Shown: positions 35,876 to 45,504 of the stretch, piece by piece | Layout: the number at the start of each line of letters is the position of its first letter | Position numbering within the stretch: position 1 is the stretch's first letter | Source: JADCRZ01 sp041751095 | GTDB lineage: Bacteria; Bacteroidota; Bacteroidia; Chitinophagales; Chitinophagaceae | Length of the DNA stretch: 64,000 nucleotides | Assembly (NCBI GenBank): GCA_041751095.1 | Contig: JBGSYC010000057.1 | Coordinates: 1-64,000 of the forward strand | Reading direction: 5' to 3' | Made by a program: the position numbers and the translations under genes | Notes under the pieces: generated by a model | Seen by the model: only the letters and a program-made list of their open reading frames with translations | Databases searched by the model: none | Told to the model about the DNA's origin: nothing

Positions 35876-35976
35876 TATTATTTCGCGCTCACCCAAAAAA
35901 TTTTATACGCCCCCATTAGTGCAATGGTAAGAAAACGGAGTACCCCCCTGAAGTTGTTGAGTAACGCATCAAAATC

Positions 35977-36765
35977 CTAATCGTTTTTTTTTGTTGACAT
36001 CTCAAACAATTGTTCATAAGCCGGGCTCTCCGTTTTTTTAAGCTTATCCCAGACCGTGAAGTACAATCCAAAATTGTATTTGAACTGCTTATGGTGCAAT
36101 GAATGATGAGTTGCACCAATTAACCACTTGCCAACTGCGTGCCGGTGAAAATTACGTGGATAGATTTCAATATTGAGATGATTGATCACACTGCTAAACG
36201 TCATAACCGTTAATTGAGTCAGGATCATATAAGGATGCATGGGTAAGATCAAAAGCGTTGCTGGAAGAACTATTGCCTGCAAAAAACCCTCGATAGGATG
36301 AAATGAAAACGCCGTAAAAGGAGATGTGGTATTACTGTCGTGGTGTACTTTATGCACCAGCCCGAAGATGGAAGGGTGGTGCATCAACCGGTGCAACCAA
36401 TAATAATACGTTTCGTGAAGAGCCATAGATAACAGCAAGCTTACAGGCAGGTATAACCACCCGTGAAACCCCGGGTTAAGGTAAACTTTTGTCATTCCCC
36501 TCTGCCAAAGCCACACCGTAAAAACACCGGCGATGGCAAATATCGCAGCCGTTATCGAGCTCCATCCTATTTCTTTCTGTAACTGACCTTTTTTATAAGC
36601 CCGCGTTACCAATTTCCGTTGCTGCCATTTGCGGGGAAACCACACGTAGAAAACACCAAAAAATAATCCTGAGATAAGTAGATAGCGGCCAATGATAACT
36701 ATAAAAAACAGGCAAAACGCAAGCAGGCAATAATACGGATTTGAAATGTCGGGAATTTTTATCAT
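35977..36765 (-). CDS. Fatty acid hydroxylase / sterol desaturase family protein
   Basis: 262 residues, four or more membrane helices. The di-iron histidine clusters are complete: HETYYYWLHRLMHH, HKVHHDSN and TTHSLHH-like ATHHSLHHKQF, with an additional NHLNIE motif between them. Enzymes of this family hydroxylate or desaturate membrane lipids, such as carotenoids, sphingoid bases or sterols. The Asn/His pattern does not reveal the substrate. Convergent with the PPOX-family gene. Confidence 0.92.
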   Translation of the reverse strand: MIKIPDISNPYYCLLAFCLFFIVIIGRYLLISGLFFGVFYVWFPRKWQQRKLVTRAYKKGQLQKEIGWSSITAAIFAIAGVFTVWLWQRGMTKVYLNPGFHGWLYLPVSLLLSMALHETYYYWLHRLMHHPSIFGLVHKVHHDSNTTSPFTAFSFHPIEGFLQAIVLPATLLILPMHPYMILTQLTVMTFSSVINHLNIEIYPRNFHRHAVGKWLIGATHHSLHHKQFKYNFGLYFTVWDKLKKTESPAYEQLFEMSTKKND

Positions 36766-37021
36766 TACCGGGTGATTTTAAAAGTAGCATCAGTTTTCTA
36801 AAGCGTACAAGATGCTTTGGTGAAAACAATCATGGCTGCAAAACAATTCCAATTGCAGGATAAATCCTGATTGTCGGGCGCTTTCACCAAAGGATAAACA
36901 AAAAGATGATAAAACGTTTCGGTATAATTTAATTTATTGTAAATTGGCGTTTAAGTGGTGGTACTTCTTTTGAAATATATCTTTTTTAAAAATTCCAGAG
37001 GCGACCGAAAAATTAATCCTT

Positions 37022-37213
37022 ATGCCAGACAATATAAAAAAATCAGGAAAACAAGACGATATTAAAATTAACATAAAACAGGATCATGAAGTTCAGTATT
37101 GGTCAAGAAAATGGGGGATTTCGCCATTACAACTCGAGGCAGCGATAAAAGGGGCGGGCAGTAACATAGCCAGAAACGTTGAGGAATATCTCCGGCAGAA
37201 TGGCAAAATTTAA
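37022..37213 (+). CDS. DUF3606 family small protein
   Basis: 63 residues, charged. HEVQYWSRKWGISPLQLEAA followed by GAGSNIARNVEEYL is the DUF3606 signature, a helix-turn-helix-like small domain widespread in Bacteroidota and Proteobacteria, function unknown, often near stress genes. The neighbour is a response regulator on the opposite strand. Confidence 0.88.
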   Translation: MPDNIKKSGKQDDIKINIKQDHEVQYWSRKWGISPLQLEAAIKGAGSNIARNVEEYLRQNGKI

Positions 37214-37405
37214 GCGGCACTCTCTTCTAAAAGCTGATGAATGATCAGTCTCATATTTAATAACAGGTGAATACACAGGTTGGGAAGATTCTGCCACAGT
37301 TTACTTCTGCCTGACTGTTTATTCATATTATCTTACATATACCTCTTCACAAATTTTCCATTCCGATAGCGTGTAAGTAAACGTTTGTATAGCATTGCTG
37401 ATCAT

Positions 37406-37831
37406 TTATAAGTACTCGCCAGGAGAGATACATTCCTGCCAGTACTCAACAATCTTTTTTATAGTACTTTCGAGATCGTCTACGTGGTTTGGTTTAACAA
37501 AGAATCCCTGTACAGACAGTGCATAGGCTTCAAGAACCATTTTTTTTGTGGCACCAGTGGTAAAAAACAGGTAAGGGATGCACTTTGTCACCAGCTGTTG
37601 ATCCGTAGAGATTTTAGCTCTCAATTCAAATCCGTTTATCTTAGGCATATTAACATCGCAAAGGATAAGGAAGGGCTGTTCTTCCGTAATATTAAGGTAC
37701 TCAAGAGCTTTATCACCATCGGGGAAAAACATGATTTTATTCTGATATTCTAATTTATCGAAGATTCCCTGAAGTAATTCCTGGTCATCAATATCATCTT
37801 CAATTACAATGATGGGCCCTTTTTTATTCAT
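37406..37831 (-). CDS. Single-domain response regulator
   Basis: 141 residues, a stand-alone receiver domain. The acidic pocket is EDD (residues 11-13), the phosphoacceptor Asp59 in LILCDVNMPKINGFEL, the Thr in YLFFTTGA and the Lys in GFFVKPN. There is no output domain, so it probably acts by protein-protein contact, as in CheY-like or Rcp1-like regulators. No histidine kinase gene is adjacent; the partner must be elsewhere. Confidence 0.93.
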   Translation of the reverse strand: MNKKGPIIVIEDDIDDQELLQGIFDKLEYQNKIMFFPDGDKALEYLNITEEQPFLILCDVNMPKINGFELRAKISTDQQLVTKCIPYLFFTTGATKKMVLEAYALSVQGFFVKPNHVDDLESTIKKIVEYWQECISPGEYL

Positions 37832-38194
37832 AGGTATTTGGTTAAGCGTACAAGATACCGGAATACACCCGAAAAGTGCGATTATAAATTATTGTCCTGA
37901 CCTTCAAAAATATTTTAAATGGCGGTGAATGTCTGAATTTGCATTATTTCACTATAGAGTAGAATACGATGTGTTCATCGTCTTCGTAAACTTTGTGTAG
38001 GCTTCGTGTTCTTTGCGCTACCTTTTTGAACACGAACACAAAACCACTACTGCTTTTACAGAGAATTTCCAACCGCTGCAGATGCTTTGACATCAATCAG
38101 CTAACTTTACCCGGATGTCCCCAGGTTGTGGTAATTGCTATAAAGGTGGTGCAGAATAATCCATTAATATCAAAACAGAATACCAACTAATATC
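37832..38194. other. Intergenic region with dispersed repeat words
   Basis: No gene. Around 37975-38045 the sequence is a mosaic of GTGTTC, CTTCGTG and ACGAACACAAA words in both orientations, similar to degenerate intergenic repeats at 12.8 kb and 45.3 kb. The rest is AT-rich spacer upstream of the DUF4421 gene. Confidence 0.5.
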
Positions 38195-39265
38195 ATGAAT
38201 AAAACCATTTATGCCCGGTGCTGTTGCGCTCTGATCATGGTGATCATGAACCTGCTGAATACTTTTCGCGTTTTCAGCCAGGAAACACTAAGCACCAGCC
38301 ACGATACAGCCTATTATGACACGTATCCTTCAGACGTACTCGGCAGGATATATTTTTCTCAGAAGTATACCGCGCTGGAATTGAAAAACGGCAATAATGC
38401 TCCCCGCCTGAGATACCGGCCGAATTCCAACCTTACCCTTGGAGCAGGATTCACCTATAAAACACTCACCCTGAATTTCTCTTATGGCTTTCCGTTCTTA
38501 AACCCTGATACCGAAAAAGGAAAGACAAGAAGTTTAGACCTGCAGTCTCGTGTCTACGGGCGGAAATGGGCAATAGATTTATTCGGACAGCTCTACAAAG
38601 GATATTTTTTATACCCGAAGGGACGTGCCATGGCTGACAAACACCAGTATTATATAAGGCCTGATATCAAGGTTACACAAGCGGGCGTTGCGGCATATAA
38701 AATTTTCAACTACAAAAGATTTACCCTCCATCCTGCGTTTGTTCAGGATGAATGCCAGACAAAATCGGCCGGATCATTCTTTGCTGGTGCTGAGGTTCAT
38801 TACAGTGATTTTCATGGTGACAGTTCCCTGGTACCTTCAGAATTGTCATTGTTTTATCTTTCCCGCCAGATCCGCAGGGTACGGGTGACAGAAATTGGCC
38901 CGGGTGTTGGCTATGCTTATACGCAGGTACTTCCACTTCACTTATTTCTAACCGGGAGCGTAACGGTTAATGCCGGTCTGGGCTGGACGCAGGAGACGGA
39001 GTTAACCGCCAAAACAAATCATATCGGCGTCAACGCTAATTTCCTGTACCGTTTTGCAGCAGGTTACTGTCACCGGAAATATATTGTCACTCTTTTTCAT
39101 GTCAACAGCAGGCTGGCCGCAAAAGGAGATGCAGGGAACCGGTATGTGCTCAATACCGGCAATTACCGCCTGGCCATTGTTAAACGCTTTACTCCCGGAT
39201 CCCGCAGTAAAAGATTACTTGTTCCTTTTGACAAGGCGGGCAATATCATAAATAGCGTGCTATAA
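38195..39265 (+). CDS. DUF4421 outer-membrane-type protein
   Basis: 356 residues with an N-terminal signal segment. The body is alternating beta strands with aromatic belts: LTLGAGFTYKTLTLNFSYGF, WAIDLFGQLYKGYFLYPKG, QYYIRPDIKVTQAGVAAY and GSFFAGAEVHYSDFHGD. This is the DUF4421 pattern, a Bacteroidota family expected to form an outer-membrane barrel. Function unknown. Preceded by a signal region MVIMNLLNTFRVFSQ. Confidence 0.88.
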   Translation: MNKTIYARCCCALIMVIMNLLNTFRVFSQETLSTSHDTAYYDTYPSDVLGRIYFSQKYTALELKNGNNAPRLRYRPNSNLTLGAGFTYKTLTLNFSYGFPFLNPDTEKGKTRSLDLQSRVYGRKWAIDLFGQLYKGYFLYPKGRAMADKHQYYIRPDIKVTQAGVAAYKIFNYKRFTLHPAFVQDECQTKSAGSFFAGAEVHYSDFHGDSSLVPSELSLFYLSRQIRRVRVTEIGPGVGYAYTQVLPLHLFLTGSVTVNAGLGWTQETELTAKTNHIGVNANFLYRFAAGYCHRKYIVTLFHVNSRLAAKGDAGNRYVLNTGNYRLAIVKRFTPGSRSKRLLVPFDKAGNIINSVL

Positions 39266-39433
39266 AACCTAATTGCCTGACGATCCGGTATTTGGGTGAA
39301 CTTGCCGAACACCATCTGAGTTGGGATGCCTCTCCGATGTTGGATTACGCTGTACCTGGGAGAACGAAAGGCAAGACATTTTACAAAACAGCTCCGATAC
39401 GTATGTAATGTGCAGTTACGCCTGATTAAAAAA

Positions 39434-40288
39434 TCAGGTCAACTTTTCTTTGAACAGCCGCAGGCTTCTTTCCCACGCTAACTTAGCCGCCGCCTCATTG
39501 TATCTGGGTGTTGAAGTATCGTTGTGAAAGGCATGTTGGGCGCCCTCATAAATAAACAGTTCATAATTTATTCCGGCTTTCTTTAAAGCTGCTTCATAAG
39601 CCTGAATGCCCGCGTTGATGCGTTCATCGAGACCGGCATAGTGCAACTGTAGAGCCGCTTTTATTTTTGAAGCGTCTGCCGGATCAGGCTGGCTGCCGTA
39701 AAACGATACGGCAGCATTGAGGGATGGTGAATGAACAGCCATTTGATTTGCCATTGCCCCTCCCCAGCAAAAGCCAATGCAACCGGTTTTCTGATTAGAC
39801 TCCGGACGTGATTTAAGGTAATCAAAAGCTTTAAGGAAATTATTGCGGGTGCGCACAGCGTCAAGTTTGCTGAATAAGCCCCTCGCTTCATCCTCATTCG
39901 CGGGGGTTCCGCCAAGTGGAGATAATGCATCGGGCGCAAGAGCCAGGTATCCAACTTTAGCCATCCGCCGGGTAATATCACGTATATGCGGGTTCAATCC
40001 CCTGTTTTCATGAATGACCACTACCGATCCGCATTTGGCCGCTTTTTTTGGACGCGAAAGATAAGCCTTCATTGTGTCCTCTCCCTGGTAAGTAACATCT
40101 TCGGAGATCAGGTCGTCGTCGTTTTCAGGAATGGTAGCTGCATTAGCATAATTCAATTCAAGAAGGGGCAATACCGTCATTGCTGCCGACATGCTGCCGG
40201 TAATCATTATAAGGCGCCGGATAAATTCCTGGCGGGGGAGGGGCTTATGGGTATATTCGTCAAACAGGTTGATCACTCGTTGATCCAT
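39434..40288 (-). CDS. Dienelactone hydrolase family protein
   Basis: 284 residues, alpha/beta hydrolase. The nucleophile is Cys174 in IGFCWGGAMA, with Asp in LDERINAG and His in GAQHAFHND completing the triad. An Arg-Arg pair (FIRRLIMITGSMSAAMTVLP) near residue 25 may be an export signal, and a Glu/Asp-rich linker follows. Family members hydrolyse dienelactones or act as general esterases. 164 bases separate it from the DnaJ-like gene upstream, on the same strand. Confidence 0.92.
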   Translation of the reverse strand: MDQRVINLFDEYTHKPLPRQEFIRRLIMITGSMSAAMTVLPLLELNYANAATIPENDDDLISEDVTYQGEDTMKAYLSRPKKAAKCGSVVVIHENRGLNPHIRDITRRMAKVGYLALAPDALSPLGGTPANEDEARGLFSKLDAVRTRNNFLKAFDYLKSRPESNQKTGCIGFCWGGAMANQMAVHSPSLNAAVSFYGSQPDPADASKIKAALQLHYAGLDERINAGIQAYEAALKKAGINYELFIYEGAQHAFHNDTSTPRYNEAAAKLAWERSLRLFKEKLT

Positions 40289-40452
40289 ATAGGTGAGTTA
40301 TATAGTGTATGAATGAGCGTTACCGGGTAAATAACAGTTCCGCCCGGCAATTTACGGATTCGGATCATTCTTCAGGCAACTGATCTGCGATGGACTGCCG
40401 GTATGCCGGGTACTGCAAAGGTTTTATTAACTGAACCGCTAGCAGCATCACG

Positions 40453-41103
40453 CTATTCGCTCAGGTCATAAATGATCCAGCAAAGGATCAATGTAATAAT
40501 AAGAATGATAATACCATGATATTTTTGCCAAAAGCCCGAGAATCTTCTTTCTTTTACCGTTGCCTCAATGAGCTGTATCGTTTGGCTATCCTTTCCCGCC
40601 ACACGGGCGAGCCTGGCACCCATTTTTTCCATTAATCCATAAGGCAGAGACCTGCTTGCTTTCAACAGCTCATGTATGATCTGGCGATTTGAAGAAGGGT
40701 CATCGAAATCGGCAAGGGTTTTAATGGATGACTCGTTAAGAATGAGTATAATATATTGAAACAATGACTGGTTGTTTATGCTGAACGCATCGAGGGTGTC
40801 AATGTACCGGTTAAGATCCCTGCATTTTTTTAATATCACCTGTGGCGTAAATGTTTCCTCTTCCGACTTATTGCGTGCACTTTGCCTGTACCAGCGTTGC
40901 TGGTTATAAGCGGATCTTTTATGGGGGTCCGAAAGCACCTGGTAAGCCTCTTTGACCTCCCTGAAATGAGCTTCGGCATATTCACTGCCGGCATTTTTAT
41001 CAGGATGATATTTCATGGCCAGTCTTCGGTAGGCTTTCCTGATCTCCTGCTCTGTGGCGTTTCGGGTCAGGTCTAATATCTGGTAATAATCTTTAAGTGG
41101 CAT
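40453..41103 (-). CDS. J-domain protein with C-terminal membrane anchor
   Basis: 216 residues. The N-terminal J domain has DYYQILDLTRNATEQEIRKA and the HPD motif (33-35). The middle is helical and charged with no zinc-finger or peptide-binding domain of DnaJ, and the C-terminus ends in one membrane helix (YHGIIILIITLILCWIIYDL). It should recruit DnaK to the membrane. A class III J protein by architecture. Confidence 0.92.
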   Translation of the reverse strand: MPLKDYYQILDLTRNATEQEIRKAYRRLAMKYHPDKNAGSEYAEAHFREVKEAYQVLSDPHKRSAYNQQRWYRQSARNKSEEETFTPQVILKKCRDLNRYIDTLDAFSINNQSLFQYIILILNESSIKTLADFDDPSSNRQIIHELLKASRSLPYGLMEKMGARLARVAGKDSQTIQLIEATVKERRFSGFWQKYHGIIILIITLILCWIIYDLSE

Positions 41104-41514
41104 GTATCCGAAAGAAAATAAACATTTTAACCTGCTAAGTTAAGATGCCCATGCCAATATTGAGTCGTTCACTTCACATAATGGTATGCAGGAACGAATC
41201 TGCTTAGCATCTCCCGGCAAGTAAGCAATGGATAAACCGAAGACGAAATTACCGGTTCATATCTAATCAGTGAAGTGGGGCTGAAAAGATGAATTACAAA
41301 CAGAACCATGAATTTTTCCGTGTAGGGCACGATGATGAACCGTGTTGCTATGTATTTTTTTGACATCAGTCCTTAATACCTGCGGCGATGCATCATACTG
41401 TTATTTAGCGGTCTTTTTGGCATTTACAACGTAATCTTCCCTTCAACCTGCGCGAAATTTTTGACGAATGACTTGAATTGACGCGATAATAAGCTATCTT
41501 CGTTAAAACTTATT
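41104..41514. other. Intergenic region, no supportable gene
   Basis: A minus-strand open frame (41169-41366) has no recognisable features and I do not call it. No promoter or hairpin stands out. Confidence 0.5.
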
Positions 41515-41781
41515 ATGACTCCAGAGCAAATTTCAAAGTTCATCGAGAATGAGCAACAATCACATACTCCGATCAAAATTGAATTTAAAAAGCGAAATTC
41601 CGTAACCGGTCAGTTTGTAAAAGTGACCGATTATGAAGAATTAAAATCAAAAAATTTCTGGAGAATCGTTACGGAACCTAATATCCCTCAGTGGAATAAA
41701 TTAAAAGATATCAACCTGGTCAGGATTTTCAATGGTACAGAATTCACCCGCCTTTCTGTGATCAAGTCTAAAGTTGTATAA
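41515..41781 (+). CDS. Small conserved hypothetical protein
   Basis: 88 residues, soluble, mixed charge. I do not recognise a named family, though its style (PIKIEFKKRNSVTGQFVKV, then DLVR-like NLVRIFNGTEFTRLS) suggests a small beta-barrel fold such as Sm or SH3. It is a stand-alone gene with a bidirectional terminator 52 bases after its stop codon. Confidence 0.75.
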   Translation: MTPEQISKFIENEQQSHTPIKIEFKKRNSVTGQFVKVTDYEELKSKNFWRIVTEPNIPQWNKLKDINLVRIFNGTEFTRLSVIKSKVV

Positions 41782-41832
41782 GAAAATCAATCAGGCTAAT
41801 TTACTTCCTGATAAACAATACACAAGCTAAAT

Positions 41833-41863
41833 AAAAAGCCGGGCGATGTTCACCCGGCTTTTT
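41833..41863. terminator. Bidirectional rho-independent terminator
   Basis: AAAAAGCCGGG, a 9-nt loop, CCCGGCTTTTT. The stem is a perfect 11-bp palindrome with T-runs on both strands. It serves the plus-strand 88-residue gene and the minus-strand Hsp20 gene, which converge here. Confidence 0.9.
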
Positions 41864-41883
41864 ATTTAACATTTTCAACCGTC

Positions 41884-42336
41884 TTAGGAAATGTTAATCA
41901 GCCGTGCTGGTTTGGGCTTAACTTCTTCACGCTTCGGAATCAACAGGTGTAAAACACCGTTTTCATATTTTGCCTGGATCTTGTCTGCATCAACGGCTTC
42001 TTTGGTTAACTGGAAACTTCTCTGAAAGGATTGATAGCTGAACTCTCTGCGGCTGAATTTTTCGCCATCCTGTTCCTCTTTCTCATGTTGTTTTTCAGAG
42101 CTGATGGTTAAAACATTATTATCCAGTTCAACTTTGAAGTCTTCCTTATTCATGCCCGGAGCAGCCATTTGCACTTCGTAATTATCTGCTGTTTCTTTAA
42201 TATTTACAGCAGGCAGTGTAGTACCGGTGTTTGAATAATTTGAAGAATTCCAGTCATATAAATCCCTTGATAAAATTTCGTCGAAGAAACCCGGGAAAGA
42301 ATTTGATAGGTTTCCGTTTCTTTTAATGATTGACAT
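41884..42336 (-). CDS. Hsp20 family small heat-shock protein
   Basis: 150 residues, alpha-crystallin domain. TTLPAVNIKETADNYEVQMA, then APGMNKEDFKVELDNNVLTI, and the C-terminal GVLHLLIPKREEVKPKPARL are canonical, the last containing the IxI-type tail region (LINIS). It is an ATP-independent holdase that binds unfolding proteins. A strong AAGGAGG ribosome site, unusual for this phylum, lies 4 bases before the ATG, and a sigma-54-like sequence sits about 57 bases upstream. Both suggest tight or strong expression under stress. Confidence 0.95.
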   Translation of the reverse strand: MSIIKRNGNLSNSFPGFFDEILSRDLYDWNSSNYSNTGTTLPAVNIKETADNYEVQMAAPGMNKEDFKVELDNNVLTISSEKQHEKEEQDGEKFSRREFSYQSFQRSFQLTKEAVDADKIQAKYENGVLHLLIPKREEVKPKPARLINIS

Positions 42337-42340
42337 AACT

Positions 42341-42347
42341 CCTCCTT
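42341..42347 (-). promoter_or_regulatory. Strong Shine-Dalgarno of hsp20
   Basis: AAGGAGG on the minus strand with a 4-nt spacing to the ATG. Most genes in the window have no Shine-Dalgarno, so this site stands out. Confidence 0.75.
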
Positions 42348-42392
42348 GGTTTTAAGTTAGATAATGTAAATAATTAAATTCTATATAGCTAT

Positions 42393-42408
42393 CTCAACTC
42401 TGGTGCCA
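42393..42408 (-). promoter_or_regulatory. Candidate sigma-54 promoter of hsp20
   Basis: On the minus strand TGGCAC, five bases, TTGAG fits the -24/-12 layout (TGGCAC-N5-TTGC) except that the -12 GC reads GA. It lies about 57 bases before the hsp20 ATG. A chance match is possible. Confidence 0.35.
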
Positions 42409-42636
42409 GCACAATAAATCCGGTAATTCTTTCAGGTTTCGGAAATATGTCAAGAAATTTTTTCAGCATCATGACATTTTTTCCACGTTGCACTGAAATT
42501 TTCCAATTTGTTTTTAGAGACGACGGCCCGCAAACTGTCTGACACGCATAAATGATCTAAATTTCACCACATGGTTATTAATCTTTGTTGTTGCTTGTGG
42601 TGTAAGTTTTGCATAAAGTAGATAAATTAAAAAATC

Positions 42637-42921
42637 ATGAACGATAATACAGATGAAAAGCCGAACGATCAACAGGACACTCCCGCCGGCCAGGATCAAG
42701 CCGGAACAGCTTCCGCCGGGTCAAATACCATCAAAGACCCGGATGACTGGACTACCGGAAATGAGGCTATGACGGGTGCACAGCGGTCGTACCTGAAAAC
42801 GCTTTCCGATGAAGCAGGAGAAGAGCTTGATGAAAATCTTTCCAAAGCAGAAGCTTCAAAACGGATCAATGAACTGCAACAAAAAACTGGCCGGGGAGTA
42901 GATAATCGCGGACAATCCTGA
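42637..42921 (+). CDS. DUF3072 family small acidic protein
   Basis: 94 residues. DPDDWTTGNEAMTGAQRSYL, KTLSDEAGEELDENL and KAEASKRINELQQKTGRG match the DUF3072 signature (WxTGxExMTgaQxsYL). The N-terminal 35 residues are disordered and rich in Asp, Asn, Gln and Ala. Function unknown. Divergent from the Hsp20 gene with a 300-base spacer, and near another acidic hypothetical gene. Confidence 0.88.
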   Translation: MNDNTDEKPNDQQDTPAGQDQAGTASAGSNTIKDPDDWTTGNEAMTGAQRSYLKTLSDEAGEELDENLSKAEASKRINELQQKTGRGVDNRGQS

Positions 42922-43108
42922 TGCACAACGCCGCCTCCTTGAGGTGGTTGCTTTCAGACCGGGGATTTGTTCACAAAGTTTTGATCTCCTGCTTGCAAGT
43001 TTGTAAATAAGCATTACGGACTCAGCGAAAGGAGTAGCTTTTGAATGAAAGCTGAGGAGAGCAGGCTACACGTCGAATAACGCCTCTTAACAGGCGTTGA
43101 ATCCTTTC

Positions 43109-43666
43109 TCAGGGCGTTCCCCCGGTGATATTATCGTTACTGTCGCTTCCGAGGCTGTAAGCATTATTTTCCTCGTCTTCTTCACCGATTGCTTCAGCGG
43201 CATCATCGGCATCTGCGCCGGAGATATCGAGGTCTGCGCCTGATACATCTGTTCCGAGGCTACCCTCATTAAGCATTTCGCCCTCGAAATCCATAGTATC
43301 AAGGCCAGCCTCCCGAAGCCTGATGTTATCGGTGGTTGGCGTTTCCTCATCCGTATTTTGCAGCATTGAAAGTTCACTCCCGGTTACATCAGCATCCGTA
43401 CCCATAAAGATCGCTGAATCATCATCATCTTCATCATCAAAAAGCCCTACACCTTCCTCATCATCTGAGGATATAGTGGTATCAGCGAGTTCGCCCAGTG
43501 CAGGTGCAAAAACATGCTCCTGCCCTGGGATATCTGCGACGTCCGGAAGGTCTAAGATCACTTCCTCAGGTTTCATTCTTTCTTCATCGTGTGGAGAATC
43601 CGGAAGGTCTCCGGCCTGTGATAAGCGATGCTTCTGACTTTCTCCATTATTTTCCTGATCAGGCAT
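43109..43666 (-). CDS. Highly acidic hypothetical protein
   Basis: 185 residues from the ATG at 43666; a GTG at 43714 would add sixteen. Very rich in Asp and Glu, no signal or membrane helix. The end has a short repeat, SGADLDISGADADD, of the kind found in acidic proteins of Chitinophagaceae (TGxDLDxPGxxLDD-like). Probably disordered. The plus-strand shadow frames are also open because of the composition. Function unknown. Confidence 0.7.
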   Translation of the reverse strand: MPDQENNGESQKHRLSQAGDLPDSPHDEERMKPEEVILDLPDVADIPGQEHVFAPALGELADTTISSDDEEGVGLFDDEDDDDSAIFMGTDADVTGSELSMLQNTDEETPTTDNIRLREAGLDTMDFEGEMLNEGSLGTDVSGADLDISGADADDAAEAIGEEDEENNAYSLGSDSNDNITGGTP

Positions 43667-43738
43667 AGATAAGAATTGATTTTCTAAATTTATTGTAACA
43701 AGTTCGGCTTGCACCTGAAAACATCAAACAAAAATAAA

Positions 43739-45022
43739 TTAATTAATTAAAACACCGGCCGGTTCAGGCGCCAGGTTGTCGCGCCGGTCTGCAACCAAAG
43801 CGCTGTGCACAACGGTTTGGCTTCTGGAAGCGTTGATGGCCTCTTTTACCAGCTCCACAGATTTAAGTAAAGCATCGGCGTAGGGCTTATGAAGAACTCT
43901 CCGGGGAGGCTCTTCCGAACCCTGCTCTACGTCCCAAAGGCCGGAGTTGTACCAGGGGTGAAGGTGATCCCAGTCTGGCCGGTCGATTATAGGATACAGG
44001 CAAATTCCCCAGAGCGGCATATTCTCCCTGATCACTTTAGCGCATTCTTTTCCAATGTATTCTATCCAATTCGGACGGTGCTCTTCCGAATGGCTGGTTT
44101 CCGTAAGTGCTATTGGCCTTTGATAGCGATCATATGCTTCGCGCAATAAACTGCTGAGGGGTCTCCATCGCGGATCGTGGTCGTCATTAAACCAGGGTAA
44201 AAACTGGTGTGCGCCGTCGATCCATTGGTTGTTATAGTAAAAGTTAAAACCAAGAATATCAATATACTCCGGTGAGCCTCCCAATTCGGGGCACATGCGG
44301 CCTCCCAGCATGTCAACCGCCTGATATTGAATTTGGTGGGAAGCCACCGCCTGCGCAACCACATCGGGGTCGGCATCAAGCGGAGGAACCATATTAACCA
44401 AAGGTTCCGTGGTGAGGATGCGGATACCAGGGTCTGCTTCCCGCATTGCTGCAACGCCTTCAATATAGGCTCGCATCAAAGCATATTTAACTTCCCATCC
44501 CTGGCCCCAGCAATAAGGTGAAGTGCCCCGGGCATCTCCGCCCAGCCATGAAAGAAAGCTTACTTCGTTGATAGGGGTTACAATTAATGGCCCCACCGGG
44601 CAAATTTCCCGGTAAAAGAGAACAAACGACCGGCAAACCGCTGCAAAACGCCGCGCGAATAACGGATGAAGCGGGGTCAGATCATCCGGAAAACCAAAAT
44701 GGCAAATGTCCCATACCTGTTGAATTCCGTTTACACGGGCATGCCTGATCATGGTTGCCACAGTGCTCCAGTCATAATGATAAGGCCTTTTTTCAACAAA
44801 GCTCCACCTGATTCCTTCGCGTACCGTACGTATGCCGAAAGGCTTCAATTGCCGGTAATCTTCATCAATCAGTGCGAGGTGGCCGGTAACATTGAGAAAG
44901 TCAACCCGGTGCCCGAAAGCATTCAGCTTATCTGTACATTCGTAACCAGCCATCCAAAACGAGCTAAACGGGTTTTCGTGGTAACGTGGTGGATTTGAAG
45001 AATGAGGTCCTGAAGAAATCAT
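43739..45022 (-). CDS. GH-A clan glycosidase (family 1-like)
   Basis: 427 residues, TIM barrel. The acid/base Glu is in VTPINEVSFLSW and the nucleophile Glu in PIALTETSHSEEH, spaced as in GH1-type enzymes. WMAGYECTDKLNAFGHRVDF at the start and FNFYYNNQWIDG in the middle are conserved in a group of bacterial proteins annotated as family 1 glycosylhydrolases. There is no signal peptide. Substrate unknown (beta-glucoside or beta-galactoside). Confidence 0.85.
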   Translation of the reverse strand: MISSGPHSSNPPRYHENPFSSFWMAGYECTDKLNAFGHRVDFLNVTGHLALIDEDYRQLKPFGIRTVREGIRWSFVEKRPYHYDWSTVATMIRHARVNGIQQVWDICHFGFPDDLTPLHPLFARRFAAVCRSFVLFYREICPVGPLIVTPINEVSFLSWLGGDARGTSPYCWGQGWEVKYALMRAYIEGVAAMREADPGIRILTTEPLVNMVPPLDADPDVVAQAVASHQIQYQAVDMLGGRMCPELGGSPEYIDILGFNFYYNNQWIDGAHQFLPWFNDDHDPRWRPLSSLLREAYDRYQRPIALTETSHSEEHRPNWIEYIGKECAKVIRENMPLWGICLYPIIDRPDWDHLHPWYNSGLWDVEQGSEEPPRRVLHKPYADALLKSVELVKEAINASRSQTVVHSALVADRRDNLAPEPAGVLIN

Positions 45023-45293
45023 AACGAAAATGAAGATTTATGTATGATAAATGTATGCTGAGTCACTGTGTTACAATCGAAAGGGCTATATTAAACAATT
45101 CTTTCTATCCTTTGCAATTCGATACTAACCATGCAAAGAAAGGTAAAAGCATGTAAAAGGATATCCCTGAATTATCTTATTAATAATATTGTGCCAGGAG
45201 CAAACCCGCCCGGCCATCCGGTATTATGGAAAGTGAGACCCTGGTGGTTTTCTTCCCGGTGCTTCTACCACGGAGAACCAATGGCTGCGGCTC

Positions 45294-45325
45294 TTTATGG
45301 TTGCCCTTTGTGCTACCGCTTTGTG
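45294..45325. repeat. Dispersed intergenic repeat fragment, inverted copy
   Basis: The reverse complement reads CACAAAGCGGTAGCACA then AAGGGCAACCATAAA, matching the fragment at 12801-12842. The whole 45023-45504 spacer is a mosaic of ACCACGGAGAACC-type words with no supportable gene. Confidence 0.55.
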
Positions 45326-45504
45326 TTGGCCGTGGTTCCCTCCGACACCAATTTAACCACGTAGTAGAGGCACAACCATAAGCCCAAACGTAACATCACG
45401 TAAAAACTTAGTGAACTCCGTGGTGCAGGAATTTGACGGATAAGCCATGAAATTCCCAGTTGATACAATTTGCCTATCTTAAGGTGATAAACCTGTTTGC
45501 GGTT

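Noticed and set aside
41169..41366. 65-codon minus-strand frame
   Set aside because: It has an ATG but no recognisable features and no upstream signals.
45131..45364. 77-codon open frame in the 45 kb spacer
   Set aside because: It runs through dispersed intergenic repeat words.
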